The position numbers and the translations under genes are program-made. Under the pieces are notes generated by a model. It did no database searches, was not told the DNA's origin, and saw only the letters and a list, made by a program, of their open reading frames with translations. From the NCBI RefSeq assembly GCF_002705925.1, contig NZ_NKRE01000001.1, forward strand, positions 1,061,078-1,125,077: a stretch of 64,000 nucleotides of DNA, in the 5' to 3' direction. Source of the stretch: Mycobacterium ostraviense. Its GTDB lineage: Bacteria > Actinomycetota > Actinomycetes > Mycobacteriales > Mycobacteriaceae. Numbering within the stretch: position 1 is the first letter of the stretch; each line of letters starts with the position of its first letter. This document shows positions 1-12,100 of the stretch, piece by piece.

Positions 1-543
1 GCCGCCCACACCGGACGTGCCGGCCCCGCCGGCACCACCGGCACCGAACAGACCCGAACTCCCGCCCTGTCCACCGGCCTGCCCGGCTGCCCCGGCCGCA
101 CCGTCACCGCCGTTGCCGACCAAGAACCCGCCCGGCGCACCCGGCTGCCCCGGCAATGCGCCGTTGGCGCCGTTGCCGATCAACGGGCGCTGGAACAAAT
201 AAAGGGTGGGCGCATTGATTGCGGCGAGAAGGTCTTGCTCGAGGACCTGCAGCGGCGACGCATTAGCCGCCTCGGTCATCGCGTACAACAAACCCCCGCC
301 GCTCAACAGCTGGACGAATTGCTCATGAAACAGCGCGGTCTGCGCGCTGACCGCCTGAAACCCTTGCCCCAAATCGCTAAACACCGCCGCGATCGCCACC
401 GACACCTCATCGCCGGCCGCGGGCAGCAGCTGCGTCGTCCCGACCGCTGCCGCAGCGTTAGCCGCTCTGAGTGTCGAGCCAAGGCTGTTCAGATCCGCGG
501 CCGCCGCCGCTGTCGTCTCGGGGGCTATTGCTACGTACGACAT
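1..543 (-). CDS. PE-PGRS family protein, 5' part (3' end lies outside the window)
   Basis: The reading frame is open for 181 codons from ATG at 543 to the window edge, so the C-terminal part is missing here. Residues 1 to about 95 form a typical PE domain: it starts MSYVAIAPE, is rich in alanine, has a helix-turn-helix pattern and carries a YxxxE signal (Tyr87, Glu91), the tail motif used for type VII (ESX) export. Residues 118-128 hold the [10 protein letters not shown] linker common in PE-PGRS proteins. Glycine-rich GNGG/GAGG repeats begin at about 142. An AAAGGA ribosome site lies about 10 bases before the ATG. Such proteins are exported, usually by ESX-5, to the cell surface; the individual function is unknown. 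In H37Rv the neighbour of Rv2917 is ffh, so this gene looks like a lineage-specific insertion (inference). Confidence 0.9.
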   Translation of the reverse strand, partial: MSYVAIAPETTAAAAADLNSLGSTLRAANAAAAVGTTQLLPAAGDEVSVAIAAVFSDLGQGFQAVSAQTALFHEQFVQLLSGGGLLYAMTEAANASPLQVLEQDLLAAINAPTLYLFQRPLIGNGANGALPGQPGAPGGFLVGNGGDGAAGAAGQAGGQGGSSGLFGAGGAGGAGTSGVGG

Positions 544-902
544 CGGCGGATTTCCTTTACCTCAGCAATATCATCCGCACCATTACGGTGGGGCAAGCAC
601 ACTTTGGGCGTAGCGTACAGCTACCTATCGCAATTTGGGAAGGCTTTGTTAATACTTTTTCGCGAAGATTTAAGCCGCCATCGATGCTGTTGGATCACAC
701 GGACCAGGTGACGGATACATCGCGGCGACAGCGAACTCTGGTGCGTGCCGACCGCAGTGAGCTGATCTCGTGGTGATGACAACGAACTGCGCTTTTTCAC
801 AAGACCTTTCAGGTGTTACCTGTGTGGGATCACCATGTGCTTCTCCGACCTACACTTTATTGCGCAACAGCATATGTCGACCGCGGTACGGACGTGGGCA
901 CT

Positions 903-921
903 TTGTCAACATCAATGACAA
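903..921. promoter_or_regulatory. Inverted repeat TTGTCA-N7-TGACAA, operator-like
   Basis: The arms at 903-908 and 916-921 are perfect inverted copies with a 7-base spacer, inside the AT-rich region about 360 bp upstream of the PE-PGRS start. The form fits a dimeric repressor site, but the regulator is unknown. Confidence 0.35.
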
Positions 922-966
922 CGACCACCAGTCATAAAGGGCCCATCATTGCAATGTAAAGTATTT

Positions 967-1020
967 GTACGGCGCTCATTAAAGCTGAACTTTTGTACTA
1001 TTTGTCTACGTACGGCGCTC
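967..1020. repeat. Direct repeat GTACGGCGCTC, two copies 43 bp apart
   Basis: Identical 11-mers lie at 967-977 and 1010-1020. The 43-bp period is about four helical turns, so both would face the same side of the DNA. Each is a GC-rich island in AT-rich surroundings, as expected for protein-binding sites. No known regulator motif was recognised. Confidence 0.45.
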
Positions 1021-1098
1021 TACTTGACATCGTCCCGTAGCTCGTAAATACGCCAGAATTAGTAGTTAGCTACTAGCTAGCCGTGGGTTAGTCCAGGG

Positions 1099-1218
1099 TT
1101 AGCCCCAAAGGCTCGGGACTGCTGCCGTCGGGGTGATTAACGCGGAATCCGCGGTGGCCGGCGGTATCGCCCCGATGGCAACGGCCGCGACGACCGCCGC
1201 GACGGACAACGCGCGCAT
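1099..1218 (-). CDS. Possible very small exported peptide (hypothetical)
   Basis: This is a 39-codon frame from ATG at 1218 to TAA at 1099-1101. It begins with a classic Sec signal peptide: MRAL, an alanine/valine-rich hydrophobic core, then an ATA-D-like cleavage site near residue 23. Only about 16 residues remain after predicted cleavage, ending in PSLWG. The same frame extends upstream to a TTG at 1290, which would add a basic N-region with NNRRK. It may be a real secreted peptide, the start of a decayed secreted-protein gene, or chance in alanine-rich DNA. Shine-Dalgarno support is weak. It is not assigned to any family. Confidence 0.3.
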   Translation of the reverse strand: MRALSVAAVVAAVAIGAIPPATADSALITPTAAVPSLWG

Positions 1219-1632
1219 CACGGAGGCCGATTTTCGCCGGTTATTCGTCTTCGCACCAGGATCTTCGGACGGGGCCCGGGTGCCCGGCAACCGGGCTCCC
1301 GCCAGCCTTCACACCGACACACGCTTCAGAGATGTGGACGCGAAACCTCTCACCAGCGCAGCGGTCGGCCCGAGGAACGCGGCGAGCTGATCCGGAAGTG
1401 ACCCCATGTCGCGACTGCACCGAAAAGCGTTGCCATGCTAGATTTCACACTCGCCGCCCAGCCGCATTGACCCGACCCGGAAGACTTTCGTCGCGCCCGC
1501 CGGTGTGCCGACAACGGCTCCCCGCGTGTTGTGCCGCAACATGCCACCACGTCGGGGTGGGCGTGCGGAGCCATGTGACGGCGTGAACGTGAACCGCCAC
1601 GCGCGGGTGAGCATCCGGGGGGGCAGTGTTCG
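1219..1632. other. Intergenic region before the Rv2917-like helicase
   Basis: Several short open frames exist on both strands but none has a recognisable start site or a family-like sequence. A G-run (GGGGGG) about 12 bases before the ATG at 1633 is the only candidate ribosome site. No clear promoter hexamers or repeats were found. Confidence 0.4.
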
Positions 1633-3354
1633 ATGCAGCAGGTCAGTCACTCCGACGGCGAAAGCAGTCGGCCGTTGCGGGGCTGGCAGCGCCGGGCAAT
1701 CGTGAAGTACCTGGCCGCCCAGCCGCGGGATTTTCTGGCCGTGGCCACCCCCGGATCGGGCAAGACGACGTTCGCCCTGCGGATCGCGGCCGAATTGCTG
1801 AGCCATCGGGCGGTCGAGCAGCTCACCGTCGTGGTGCCCACCGAACATCTGAAGATCCAGTGGGCACGGGCCGCGGGACGGCACGGGCTGGCCCTGGATC
1901 CCAGGTTCACCAACTCCAACCCCCGGACCTCACCGGAGTACCACGGGGTCGTCGTCACCTACGCCCAGGTCGCTGCGCATCCGACGCTGCACCGGGTGCG
2001 CACCGAACAACGCAAGACCCTGGTCGTTTTCGACGAGATCCACCACGGCGGCGACGCCAAGACCTGGGGCGACGCGATTCGCGAATCCTTCGGCGACGCC
2101 ACGCGCCGTCTCGGCCTGACGGGCACACCGTTCCGCAGTGACGACAGCCCGATCCCGTTCGTCAGCTACGCGCCCGACGGGGACGGCGTGCTGCGTTCCC
2201 AAGCCGACCACACCTACGGCTATGCCGAAGCCCTTGCCGACGGCGTGGTCCGGCCGGTGGTGTTCCTTGCCTACTCCGGGCAGGCGCGCTGGCGCGACAG
2301 CGCCGGCGACGAGCATGAGGCGCGCCTGGGTGAGCCGTTGTCGGCCGAGCAGACCGCACGGGCCTGGCGCACGGCGCTGGACCCTGCCGGCGAGTGGATG
2401 CCGGCGGTCATCACGGCCGCCGATCAGCGGCTGCGTCAGCTGCGCGCCCAGGTGCCCGACGCCGGCGGCATGATCATCGCCTCGGACCGGACGGCGGCCC
2501 GAGCCTATGCCGGGTTGCTGACCAAGCTGACGTCCGAAGCGCCCACCGTCGTCTTGTCCGACGATCCCGGATCCTCCTCCCGCATTACGGAATTCGCCTC
2601 CAACACCAGCCGGTGGCTGGTCGCCGTGCGGATGGTTTCCGAAGGTGTCGACGTGCCTCGCCTGTCGGTGGGCATCTATGCCACCGGCGCCTCGACGCCG
2701 CTGTTCTTCGCGCAGGCGGTTGGCCGGTTCGTGCGGTCACGTCGACCCGGCGAAACCGCGAGCATCTTCTTGCCGTCGGTTCCCAGCCTGCTGCAGCTGG
2801 CCAGCGAGCTGGAGGCCCAGCGCAACCACGTGCTGGGCAAGCCGCACCGGGAATCCGGCGACGATCCGCTCACCGGTGATCCCGCCACCAGGAAACAAAC
2901 CGAACCGGGCGAAACCGGCTTCACCGCACTGGGAGCCGACGCCGAATTGGATCAGGTCATCTTCGACGGATCGTCGTTCGGCACCGCCACTCCGGCGGGA
3001 AGCGACGAGGAGGCCGACTACCTCGGCATCCCCGGGCTGCTCGACGCGGAGCAGATGCGCGCGCTGCTGCACCGCCGCCAAGACGAGCAGCTGCAAAGGC
3101 GGGCCCGGCGTCAGCACGGGGCCGCGCAATCAGTCCCCGCCCAGCCAACCACCACCCACGGCCAACTCCGCGAGCTGCGCCGCGAGCTCAACAGCCTGGT
3201 GGCGATAGCTCATCACCGCACCGGCCGGCCGCACGGCTGGATCCACAACGAACTTCGCCGCCGCTGCGGCGGCCCGCCGATCGCCGCGGCAACCCGCGAG
3301 CAGCTCAAGGCGCGCATCGAAGCCTTGCGCCAGTTGAACTCCGAGCGGGCTTGA
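1633..3354 (+). CDS. DEAD/DEAH-type superfamily 2 helicase (Rv2917-like)
   Basis: The protein has 573 residues. An SF2 helicase core is visible: Walker A ATPGSGKTT at 38-46, Walker B/motif II DEIH at 134-137, motif III TGTP at 163-166, and an arginine-finger motif VI (QAVGRFVRSRR) near 360-370. The C-terminal third is charged (arginine/glutamine-rich around 475-500) and probably binds nucleic acid or partners. The fold is expected to couple ATP hydrolysis to DNA or RNA translocation; the specific role is not known. It lies between the PE-PGRS gene and convergent glnD, with only 12 bp separating the two stop codons, which matches the place of Rv2917 in H37Rv. It is somewhat shorter than I recall for that protein. 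Confidence 0.88.
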   Translation: MQQVSHSDGESSRPLRGWQRRAIVKYLAAQPRDFLAVATPGSGKTTFALRIAAELLSHRAVEQLTVVVPTEHLKIQWARAAGRHGLALDPRFTNSNPRTSPEYHGVVVTYAQVAAHPTLHRVRTEQRKTLVVFDEIHHGGDAKTWGDAIRESFGDATRRLGLTGTPFRSDDSPIPFVSYAPDGDGVLRSQADHTYGYAEALADGVVRPVVFLAYSGQARWRDSAGDEHEARLGEPLSAEQTARAWRTALDPAGEWMPAVITAADQRLRQLRAQVPDAGGMIIASDRTAARAYAGLLTKLTSEAPTVVLSDDPGSSSRITEFASNTSRWLVAVRMVSEGVDVPRLSVGIYATGASTPLFFAQAVGRFVRSRRPGETASIFLPSVPSLLQLASELEAQRNHVLGKPHRESGDDPLTGDPATRKQTEPGETGFTALGADAELDQVIFDGSSFGTATPAGSDEEADYLGIPGLLDAEQMRALLHRRQDEQLQRRARRQHGAAQSVPAQPTTTHGQLRELRRELNSLVAIAHHRTGRPHGWIHNELRRRCGGPPIAAATREQLKARIEALRQLNSERA

Positions 3355-3366
3355 CCGGGGGGCGGG

Positions 3367-5814
3367 TCAATCGCCGACGGGCTCGTCGACCAGCACGTCG
3401 GCGGGGGTACCCAGCACCGCCGACAGCTGCTGCTCGACCGCGGCGGGTATGTCGGACTCTCCGGGAACCGTCACGCAGAAAACGTCGGCCGCGGTCGACC
3501 CGAACGTGTTGACCTTGGCCCACCGGATATCTGCGCCCGCGCGCTCCAGAGCGTGCGTAAGCAGCGCGAGCAATCCCGGTCTGTCCATGGCACGAACCTC
3601 CAGGATCAGCTGACGGGAGCTGGCAGATTCCAGCCACAGGATGCGCGGCGGCGCGGCCGAACGCGTGACCGGCACTCCGGCCACCACTTCACCGGCTCGC
3701 TCGGATGCGGAACTGCTGGCCTCGCTGTCCCGCTTTTCCACCATGGCCAGGACGTCGACGTCGCCGCCGAGGGCACCGACGAACTGCTGGCGCAACAGTT
3801 CGGCCGCCGGCGGCGAACCGAACAGCGGGGACACCACGAATTCAGTGATCGCAACGCCGTCGTGGCTGTTGACCGCCGCCGAATGGACGCCCAGCGAATT
3901 CAGCGCCAGCACGGCAGCGGCTTTGGAGACCAATCCCGGCTGGTCCGGGGCGACCATCACCACCTGGTACATCCGCGCGCTGTCACCGGGCGCGATCTCC
4001 ACGTGCACGCCGTGATCGGTGGCCAGCGAAAGATAGTGCGGGGCAAGGGGCTTCGCCTGCGGCAGGGCCTCACCAGCCATCACCATCCGGCAGCGTGACA
4101 CCAGTTTGTCGACCAGCGACGCCTTCCAGTCGCTCCACACCCCCGGGCCGGTGGCCTTCGAGTCGGCTTCCGTCAGAGCGTGGAGCACCTCGAGTAATTG
4201 CGGGTCCCCGCCCAGGGCCTCGGATACGCCCTCGATGGTCTTCGGGTCGTTCAAGTCGCTGCGGGTGGCTACGACGGGTAGCAGCAGGTGATAACGGACC
4301 AACTTCGAGAGCACATCGACGTCCGTGGACGGCAGACCCAGCCGCTCGCCGATCTGCATGACCATTTCGGAGCCGAGGACACTGTGGTCGGCGCCCCTGC
4401 CCTTCCCGATGTCGTGCAGCAGTGCACCAAGCGCCAGCAAATCGGGTCGAGCCACTCGGGTGGCCAGCGGCGCGGCATGGATGGCGGTCTCGATCACATG
4501 ACGGTCCACGGTCCATTTGTGGGCGACATCGCGGGGCGGGAGGTCGCGAATACTGCCCCATTCCGGCAACAATCGGCCCCACAACCCGGTGCGGTCGAGC
4601 GCTTCGATAGTCCCCACCGCGGTGGGGCCGGCCAGCAGCACCACCAGCAGGTCGTCCAATACCTCACGCGGCCAGGGCGTCGGCAGCTCCGGAGTGCAGG
4701 TGGCCAGTCGGCTCAAGGTCGCGGCGCCGATGGGCAGTCCGGTGTCGGCCGCGGCGGCGGCCACTCGCAGCGTCAGTCCGGCATCGCGTTCGGGTTGAGC
4801 GTCACGGGCGAGCACGATTTCGCTGGCGTACTCGACGACGCCCTCGTCCAGCGGTCGCCGCTTCGGCCGGTGCCGTAATGCCGAGATGCCCCGCCGCGGC
4901 AACGCGTTGGCGGCGGTGCGCAGCCCGGTTTCGGATTGGTAGGCGATGGTGCGGCCGGCGCCGGACAGCATCCGGGCCAGGTCGAAGCGGTCGCCGAAAT
5001 GCAGGGCCGCGCTGATGTCGTCGGCGTGCTGGGCCAGCAGCAGATCGTGTCCGCGGCCCGATACCCGGTGCAGTTCGGTGCGCACGTTGAGCAGCGTGAG
5101 GTAGGCGTCGTCCAGCGAACCTACCGGCAGGCCCGGAGCGGCCATGCCGTGGCGGTCGATGAGCTGGGCTATCGCCAGCGCGTTGAGCAATTGCACGTCG
5201 CGAAGGCCACCGCGACCCGATTTGAGGTCGGGTTCGGCGCGGTGGGCGATGCGACCGTAACGCAACCAACGGTCATGCGTTATTTCGACGAGTTCGTCCA
5301 TGCGCGAACGTATTCCGCTGCGCCATTGCCGCCGCACGCCTTCAATCAACCCGTCCGAAAGTCGCTTGTCGCCGGCGATGTGACGGGCTTCCAGCATGCC
5401 CAGGGCGGCCACCAGGTCGGAAGTGGCCACGCCCAGCGCGTCGGGAACGGTTCGCACGCTGTGGTCGAGCCGAATGTTGGCGTCCCACAACGGGTACCAC
5501 AGCTTGTCGGCGACCTCTCCGAGCACCTCGGCAGGCTTGCCGTCGTGCACCAGCAGCAGGTCCAGGTCGGAATGCGGCAGCAGTTCGCGTCGGCCCAGCC
5601 CGCCGACCCCGACGATCGCGAAGCCGCTGTCGTCGGTGATCCCGATTTCTGCGGCCTTGGCGATCAGCCAGGACTCGTGCAGCTCCAGCCAGGCCTGTCG
5701 CAGCTCCGCAGGATGCGGTGCCCGCTGGTCGTCGGACAGCAATTGGCGCCGTGCGGCAACCAAATCGCTTGCCGGACAGGTGGTTACGGCCTGGTCGCGC
5801 TGGTCGGGGGTCAT
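3367..5814 (-). CDS. glnD: PII nucleotidyltransferase / deuridylylase GlnD
   Basis: The protein has 815 residues, close to the H37Rv GlnD length. Order of domains: nucleotidyltransferase with [18 protein letters not shown] at 69-86 (the metal-binding D-x-D of this superfamily); an HD phosphohydrolase domain with H467-D468 in [14 protein letters not shown]; two C-terminal ACT domains ([11 protein letters not shown] and VRAMDRPGL) for glutamine sensing. It modifies and demodifies the PII protein encoded just upstream; in actinobacteria the modification is reported to be adenylylation rather than uridylylation. It is the last gene of the leftward amt-glnB-glnD operon, 51 bp after glnB. Nitrogen control through GlnR is expected. 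No motif appears to be missing. Confidence 0.95.
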   Translation of the reverse strand: MTPDQRDQAVTTCPASDLVAARRQLLSDDQRAPHPAELRQAWLELHESWLIAKAAEIGITDDSGFAIVGVGGLGRRELLPHSDLDLLLVHDGKPAEVLGEVADKLWYPLWDANIRLDHSVRTVPDALGVATSDLVAALGMLEARHIAGDKRLSDGLIEGVRRQWRSGIRSRMDELVEITHDRWLRYGRIAHRAEPDLKSGRGGLRDVQLLNALAIAQLIDRHGMAAPGLPVGSLDDAYLTLLNVRTELHRVSGRGHDLLLAQHADDISAALHFGDRFDLARMLSGAGRTIAYQSETGLRTAANALPRRGISALRHRPKRRPLDEGVVEYASEIVLARDAQPERDAGLTLRVAAAAADTGLPIGAATLSRLATCTPELPTPWPREVLDDLLVVLLAGPTAVGTIEALDRTGLWGRLLPEWGSIRDLPPRDVAHKWTVDRHVIETAIHAAPLATRVARPDLLALGALLHDIGKGRGADHSVLGSEMVMQIGERLGLPSTDVDVLSKLVRYHLLLPVVATRSDLNDPKTIEGVSEALGGDPQLLEVLHALTEADSKATGPGVWSDWKASLVDKLVSRCRMVMAGEALPQAKPLAPHYLSLATDHGVHVEIAPGDSARMYQVVMVAPDQPGLVSKAAAVLALNSLGVHSAAVNSHDGVAITEFVVSPLFGSPPAAELLRQQFVGALGGDVDVLAMVEKRDSEASSSASERAGEVVAGVPVTRSAAPPRILWLESASSRQLILEVRAMDRPGLLALLTHALERAGADIRWAKVNTFGSTAADVFCVTVPGESDIPAAVEQQLSAVLGTPADVLVDEPVGD

Positions 5815-5865
5815 ACCGGGTCGGACCGACGCGTCCCAGAACGGTTCAGCAATGCGCGGCGACTC

Positions 5866-7634
<1,769 letters not shown>

Positions 7635-7735
7635 TCGCTATCACCTCCAGTCAGCGTTGGGAGGGCCCCAGGACTATGACTGGCGACCTGATCCAGAACC
7701 ATGCGCAGTAGTTGTTGCGGCGATGGTGCGCTGAT

Positions 7736-7751
7736 GTTTCGTGAGGATTAA
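7736..7751 (-). promoter_or_regulatory. Candidate GlnR box upstream of amt
   Basis: Read on the minus strand this is TTAAT-N6-GAAAC. The actinobacterial GlnR box is gTnAC-N6-GaAAC, so the GAAAC half is perfect and the other half has two mismatches. It is about 100 bp upstream of the amt start in the only non-coding gap of this operon, where nitrogen control is expected. The match is partial, so confidence is low. Confidence 0.33.
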
Positions 7752-7776
7752 CGTAAAGCCTGCTGTGTAAGAGCTG

Positions 7777-9066
7777 CTAGCCGAGCAGGGCGTCGACGAA
7801 GGCGGCCGGTTCGAACGGCGCCAGGTCGTCGGGGCCTTCGCCGAGCCCGACCAGCTTGACCGGCACACCAAGCTCCTGTTGGACGCGGAAGACGATGCCG
7901 CCCTTGGCCGTTCCGTCCAGCTTGGTGAGCGCCACGCCGGTGATGTCGACGACTTCGGCGAAAACCCTGGCCTGCGCCAGTCCGTTCTGCCCGATCGTGG
8001 CATCGAGCACCAGCAGCACTTCGTCGACCGCCGCGCGGCGGGTGACCACGCGCTTGACCTTGCCGAGTTCGTCCATCAACCCGACCTTGGTGTGCAGCCG
8101 GCCGGCGGTGTCGATGAGCACGACGTCGGCGCCGTGGGCGATGCCCTTGTCGACGGCATCGAAGGCCACCGATGCCGGGTCGGCGCCTTCGGCCCCGCGC
8201 ACCACCTCCGCACCCACCCGGGCCGCCCAGGTCTGCAGTTGATCGGCCGCCGCGGCCCGGAAGGTGTCGGCCGCGCCGAGCACGACGCGACGGCCGTCGG
8301 CCACCAGCACCCGCGCCAACTTACCGACGGTGGTGGTCTTTCCGGTGCCGTTGACACCCACGACCAGCAGCACCGAGGGATGGTCGGCGTGCGGCAGCGC
8401 CCGGATCGAGCGGTCCATGGCCGGCTGCAGTTCTTTGACGAGGACGTCTCGTAGCACGGCCCGGGCATCAGCCTCGGAACGCACATTGGCGCTGGCCAGC
8501 CGGCTGCGCAGCTGCGACACCACCGATGCCGTGACCACCGGGCCCAGGTCGGCGACCAGCAAGGTGTCCTCGACGTCCTGCCAGGAGTCCTCGTCCAGGT
8601 CGCCGCCGCCGAGCAAACCCAGCATGCTGCGGCCGAAGGCGTTCTGCGACTTGGCGAGCCGCCCGCGCAGCCGCTCCAACCGCCCTTCCGGCGGCTCGAT
8701 CGCCTCGATTTCCGGCGCCACCGGCGGCGCAAAGGTCTCGGGTTCGGGCTCGACTTCGGGGAGATGGACATCGGAGATGGTGCGTTTGACCGCGTCGCGC
8801 GGGACGGTCGCATCGTCGCCGACTGCGGGTAGTCCGCTGGTGTCGATCCGATCGGCCGGTTCGACGGTCTCGACAGCCGACGGCGTCTGGCTGAAGGTGA
8901 TGCCGGACGATGCGGTGTAGCCGCCCGAACGGTCGATTACGCCAGGCTTCGGCTGGGTCGACAGGCGGATCCGGCGACGGCGGTAGCGCACCAGGCCGAT
9001 GACCAGCGCGGCGATGACGACCAGGGCGGTGACGACCGCAATGGCGATCCATAGACCTTCCGACAC
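7777..9066 (-). CDS. ftsY: Signal recognition particle receptor FtsY
   Basis: The protein has 429 residues from GTG at 9066; an in-frame ATG at 9090 would add 8. I prefer the GTG because GGAAGGA sits 7 bases before it, while the SD before the ATG abuts it; the resulting start also aligns with the H37Rv protein (xEGLWIA). It has one N-terminal membrane segment (about 3-25), an acidic linker, and the NG domain with G1 GVNGTGKTTTVGK, DTFRAAAADQL, DTAGRLH and TKLDGTAKGG. This GTPase docks ribosome-SRP complexes at the membrane for cotranslational insertion of membrane proteins. It lies between smc and amt, as in H37Rv. Confidence 0.95.
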   Translation of the reverse strand: MSEGLWIAIAVVTALVVIAALVIGLVRYRRRRIRLSTQPKPGVIDRSGGYTASSGITFSQTPSAVETVEPADRIDTSGLPAVGDDATVPRDAVKRTISDVHLPEVEPEPETFAPPVAPEIEAIEPPEGRLERLRGRLAKSQNAFGRSMLGLLGGGDLDEDSWQDVEDTLLVADLGPVVTASVVSQLRSRLASANVRSEADARAVLRDVLVKELQPAMDRSIRALPHADHPSVLLVVGVNGTGKTTTVGKLARVLVADGRRVVLGAADTFRAAAADQLQTWAARVGAEVVRGAEGADPASVAFDAVDKGIAHGADVVLIDTAGRLHTKVGLMDELGKVKRVVTRRAAVDEVLLVLDATIGQNGLAQARVFAEVVDITGVALTKLDGTAKGGIVFRVQQELGVPVKLVGLGEGPDDLAPFEPAAFVDALLG

Positions 9067-9139
9067 ACTGACATCCTTCCAGGGGGACATCCCTCCAGGG
9101 GCTTACCGGGGCGCCCGGGCCCCACGCTACGGGTCACCG

Positions 9140-12100
9140 TCAAGAAGAATTGGCGACCAGCGCATCCAGCTGCTGACCCCGCATTCGCTGCGAGATCACG
9201 GCGGTGATGCCATCACCTTGCATGGTCACGCCGTAGAGGGCGTCCGCGACTTCCATCGTCGGCTTCTGGTGCGTGATGATGATGAGCTGAGACCGGTCGC
9301 GCAGTTGTTCGAACAGGCCGAGCAGCCGGCGCAGGTTGGTGTCGTCCAGAGCGGCCTCCACCTCGTCCATGATGTAGAACGGCGATGGGCGCGCCCGAAA
9401 GATCGCCACCAGCATCGCGACCGCGGTCAGCGCCTTCTCCCCACCCGACAGCAACGACAGCCGGGTGACCTTCTTACCCGGCGGACGGGCTTCCACTTCG
9501 ATGCCGGTGGTCAGCATGTCGTCGGGCGCAGTCAGCCGTAGCCGGCCTTCGCCGCCGGGGAACAGCGAGCCGAAAACGACCCGGAATTCGCGTTCCACGT
9601 CGACGAACGCGTCGCTGAAAACCTGCAGGATGCGGGCGTCGACGTCGGCGACGACGTCAAGCAGGTCCTTGCGGGCGGCCTTGACGTCCTCGAGTTGGGT
9701 GGACAGGAAGTTGTAGCGCTCCTCCAGCGCCGCGAACTCCTCGAGGGCCAGCGGATTGACCCTGCCGAGTTCGGCCAGGTCACGCTCGGCGCGTTTGGCC
9801 CGGCGCTCCTGGGTAGCGCGGTCGAACGGCATCGGGGCGGGCGCGACCACCTGCTCGCCGCGTTCGCGGGCCTGCTCGAACTCGGCCATCTCCAGCTCGG
9901 TGGGTGGCAGCGGCACCTCGGGACCGTACTCGGCGATCAAATCGGCCGGCGCCATCCCGAACTGCTCCAGCACCATGTGTTCGAGCTGCTCGATTCGCAT
10001 TGCCGCCTGGGCATCTGCCACCTCGTCACGGTGCAGCGAATCGGTCAGCTTCGCCACCCGCGCGCTCAACGTGTTGGTCTCTTCGCGAACCGCCGCCATG
10101 GCCGCCAACCGCTGCCGGCGTTCGGCGGCGAGCTCGTCACGAAGTTGCGACGCCGCGTCCACCACCCGGTTCAACCGCCACGCCAACAGCCGCCCGGATT
10201 CGGCGACGGCCGCGGCCACCGCGGCCGAGCGCAGGCGCGCTTCCAGCGCCTGCTGGGCCCGCAGCCGCGCCTCCCGTTCGGCCGCAGCCGCGCGGCGCAG
10301 CGAATCTGCCTTTCCCCGAACGACATTGGCGCGTTCCTCGGCGGTCCGCACCGCCAATCGCGCCTCCACTTCAACGGCCCGCGCACTGTCGGTCGCAGCC
10401 GCGATCGCCTGCCTGGCTGCTGCCGTGCTGGGCTCGGCCGCCTGCACGTGTTGGGTCTGTTGGGCGTTGCGCAGCCTGGTCTCGAGCTCGATGACCTCCT
10501 CGAGCGTCTGCGCCCGCCCGGCTTCCAGTTCCTCGCGCTGCCGCAGCAGCCTGGTCCACTCTTCCTCGGCCGCGCGCGCGTCCTGACCGAGCCGGCCCAG
10601 CTGCTCGTAGGTCGCCGAAATGGTGGCGTCGGATTCGTTGAGCGCGGCCAGCGCCTGGTCGGCCGAGTCCTGGCGAGCCGCTTGTTCGGTCAGTGCGCCG
10701 GACAGCGCCGCGCTGAGGTGAGCCACCTGCGCATCGGCCGCGGCCAGGTCGCTGCGGGCCTTGTCGATTTCGGAGGTGATCTCCAGCGTGCTTGGCTTGC
10801 GGTCGGACCCGCCGCTCACCCAGCCGGCTCCCACCAGGTCACCGTCCAGGGTGACGGCCCGCAGCTGGGGCCGAACCGCCACCAGATTCAGCGCTTCGGC
10901 CAGGTCGTTGACCACCGCGACGCCCGAAAGCATCGCGGTGATCGCCCCGCGCAATCGCGGCGGCGCCTCGATCAGGTCCAGTGCCCACCGCGCGCCGCCG
11001 GATAACTCCGGGGCCGGGTTGTCCGGGGCCGGCCAGTCACTCAACACCAGCGCCGCCCGGCCGCCGTCGGCCTCCTTGAGCGCGCTGACCGCGGCGCGAG
11101 CCGCGCCGGGGCCGTCGACGGCCAGCGCGTCGGCCGCGGCTCCCAGCACCGCTGCCAGTGCGGCCTCATAACCCGGGCGGACCTTGACGAGCTGGGCGAT
11201 CGGCCCGAGAACTCCCGCGCCGCCATGGTTACGGGCAAGCCACGCCGCGCCGTCCTTGCGGTCCAGTCCCACCGAGAGGGCGTCGATGCGGGCCCGCAGC
11301 GACGCCACCCGGCGTTCGGCGTCACGTTCGGCGACCTGGAGTTCGGCCACCCGCTGGTCGGCGAGCCGCAAGGCGGCCACCGTCCGCTCGTGCTGCTCGT
11401 CCAGACCGACCTCGCCCTGGTCCAATTCGCCGACGCGGCCCTGCACGGCTTCGAATTCCGCGCGAGCCTGCTGGGCACGCGCGGCGGCCTCTTCGATCCG
11501 CTCGGACAGCCGCGTGACGCTGTCGTCGATCGACTCCACGCGTGCCCGCATGGTTTCCACCTGCCCGGCAAGCCGCGCCAGGCCCTCGCGCCGGTCGGCC
11601 TCCGCCCGCACCGCCGCCAGATGGGCGCGGTCGGCCTCGGCCGCTTGACGCTCCCGCTCGGCCAGCTCCGCGCGGGCGGCCTCCAGCCGGGTGCGCGCGG
11701 CGGCCAGCTCCGCCAACAGCTGCTGTTCGGCGGCGGCCACCTGCTCGGCCTCGGCTTCCAGCTCCTCGGGTTTCCTGGGGTCGGTGTCGGCGCTGGTCAA
11801 CGGCTCGACGTCGAGATGCTGAGCGCGCTCGCTGGCGATGCGTACCGTCGCGCCCACCCGCTCGGCCAGGGCGGAAAGGCCGAACCAGGCGTGCTGTACC
11901 GCCTCGGCCCGTTGGGAGAGCTCGGTCAGCGCGGCCTCGTGCGCGGCCAGCTCCTCGGCAGCCACCCACAGCCGCACGGCGGCCTGGTCATGTTCGCGGC
12001 GCATCGCGTTCTCGGCGTCCAAGATCGCTGCGCGCTCGGCGCGCCGGCCGACCAGGTCGTCGGCGGCCAGCCGCAGCCGGGCGTCGCGCAGGTCGGCCTG

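Larger units (their letters stand above)
544..1098. other. AT-rich intergenic region with repeats, upstream of the PE-PGRS gene
   Basis: No convincing gene is present. The stretch from about 780 to 1090 is visibly richer in A and T than the flanking DNA. It contains an inverted repeat at 903-921, an 11-bp direct repeat at 967-977 and 1010-1020, a CAGGT-N3-ACCTG inverted repeat at 810-822, and a TTGACA hexamer at 1024-1029 on the plus strand without a good partner -10. It is probably the regulatory region of the PE-PGRS gene, and possibly a target of an AT-binding nucleoid protein such as Lsr2 (inference). Confidence 0.5.
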
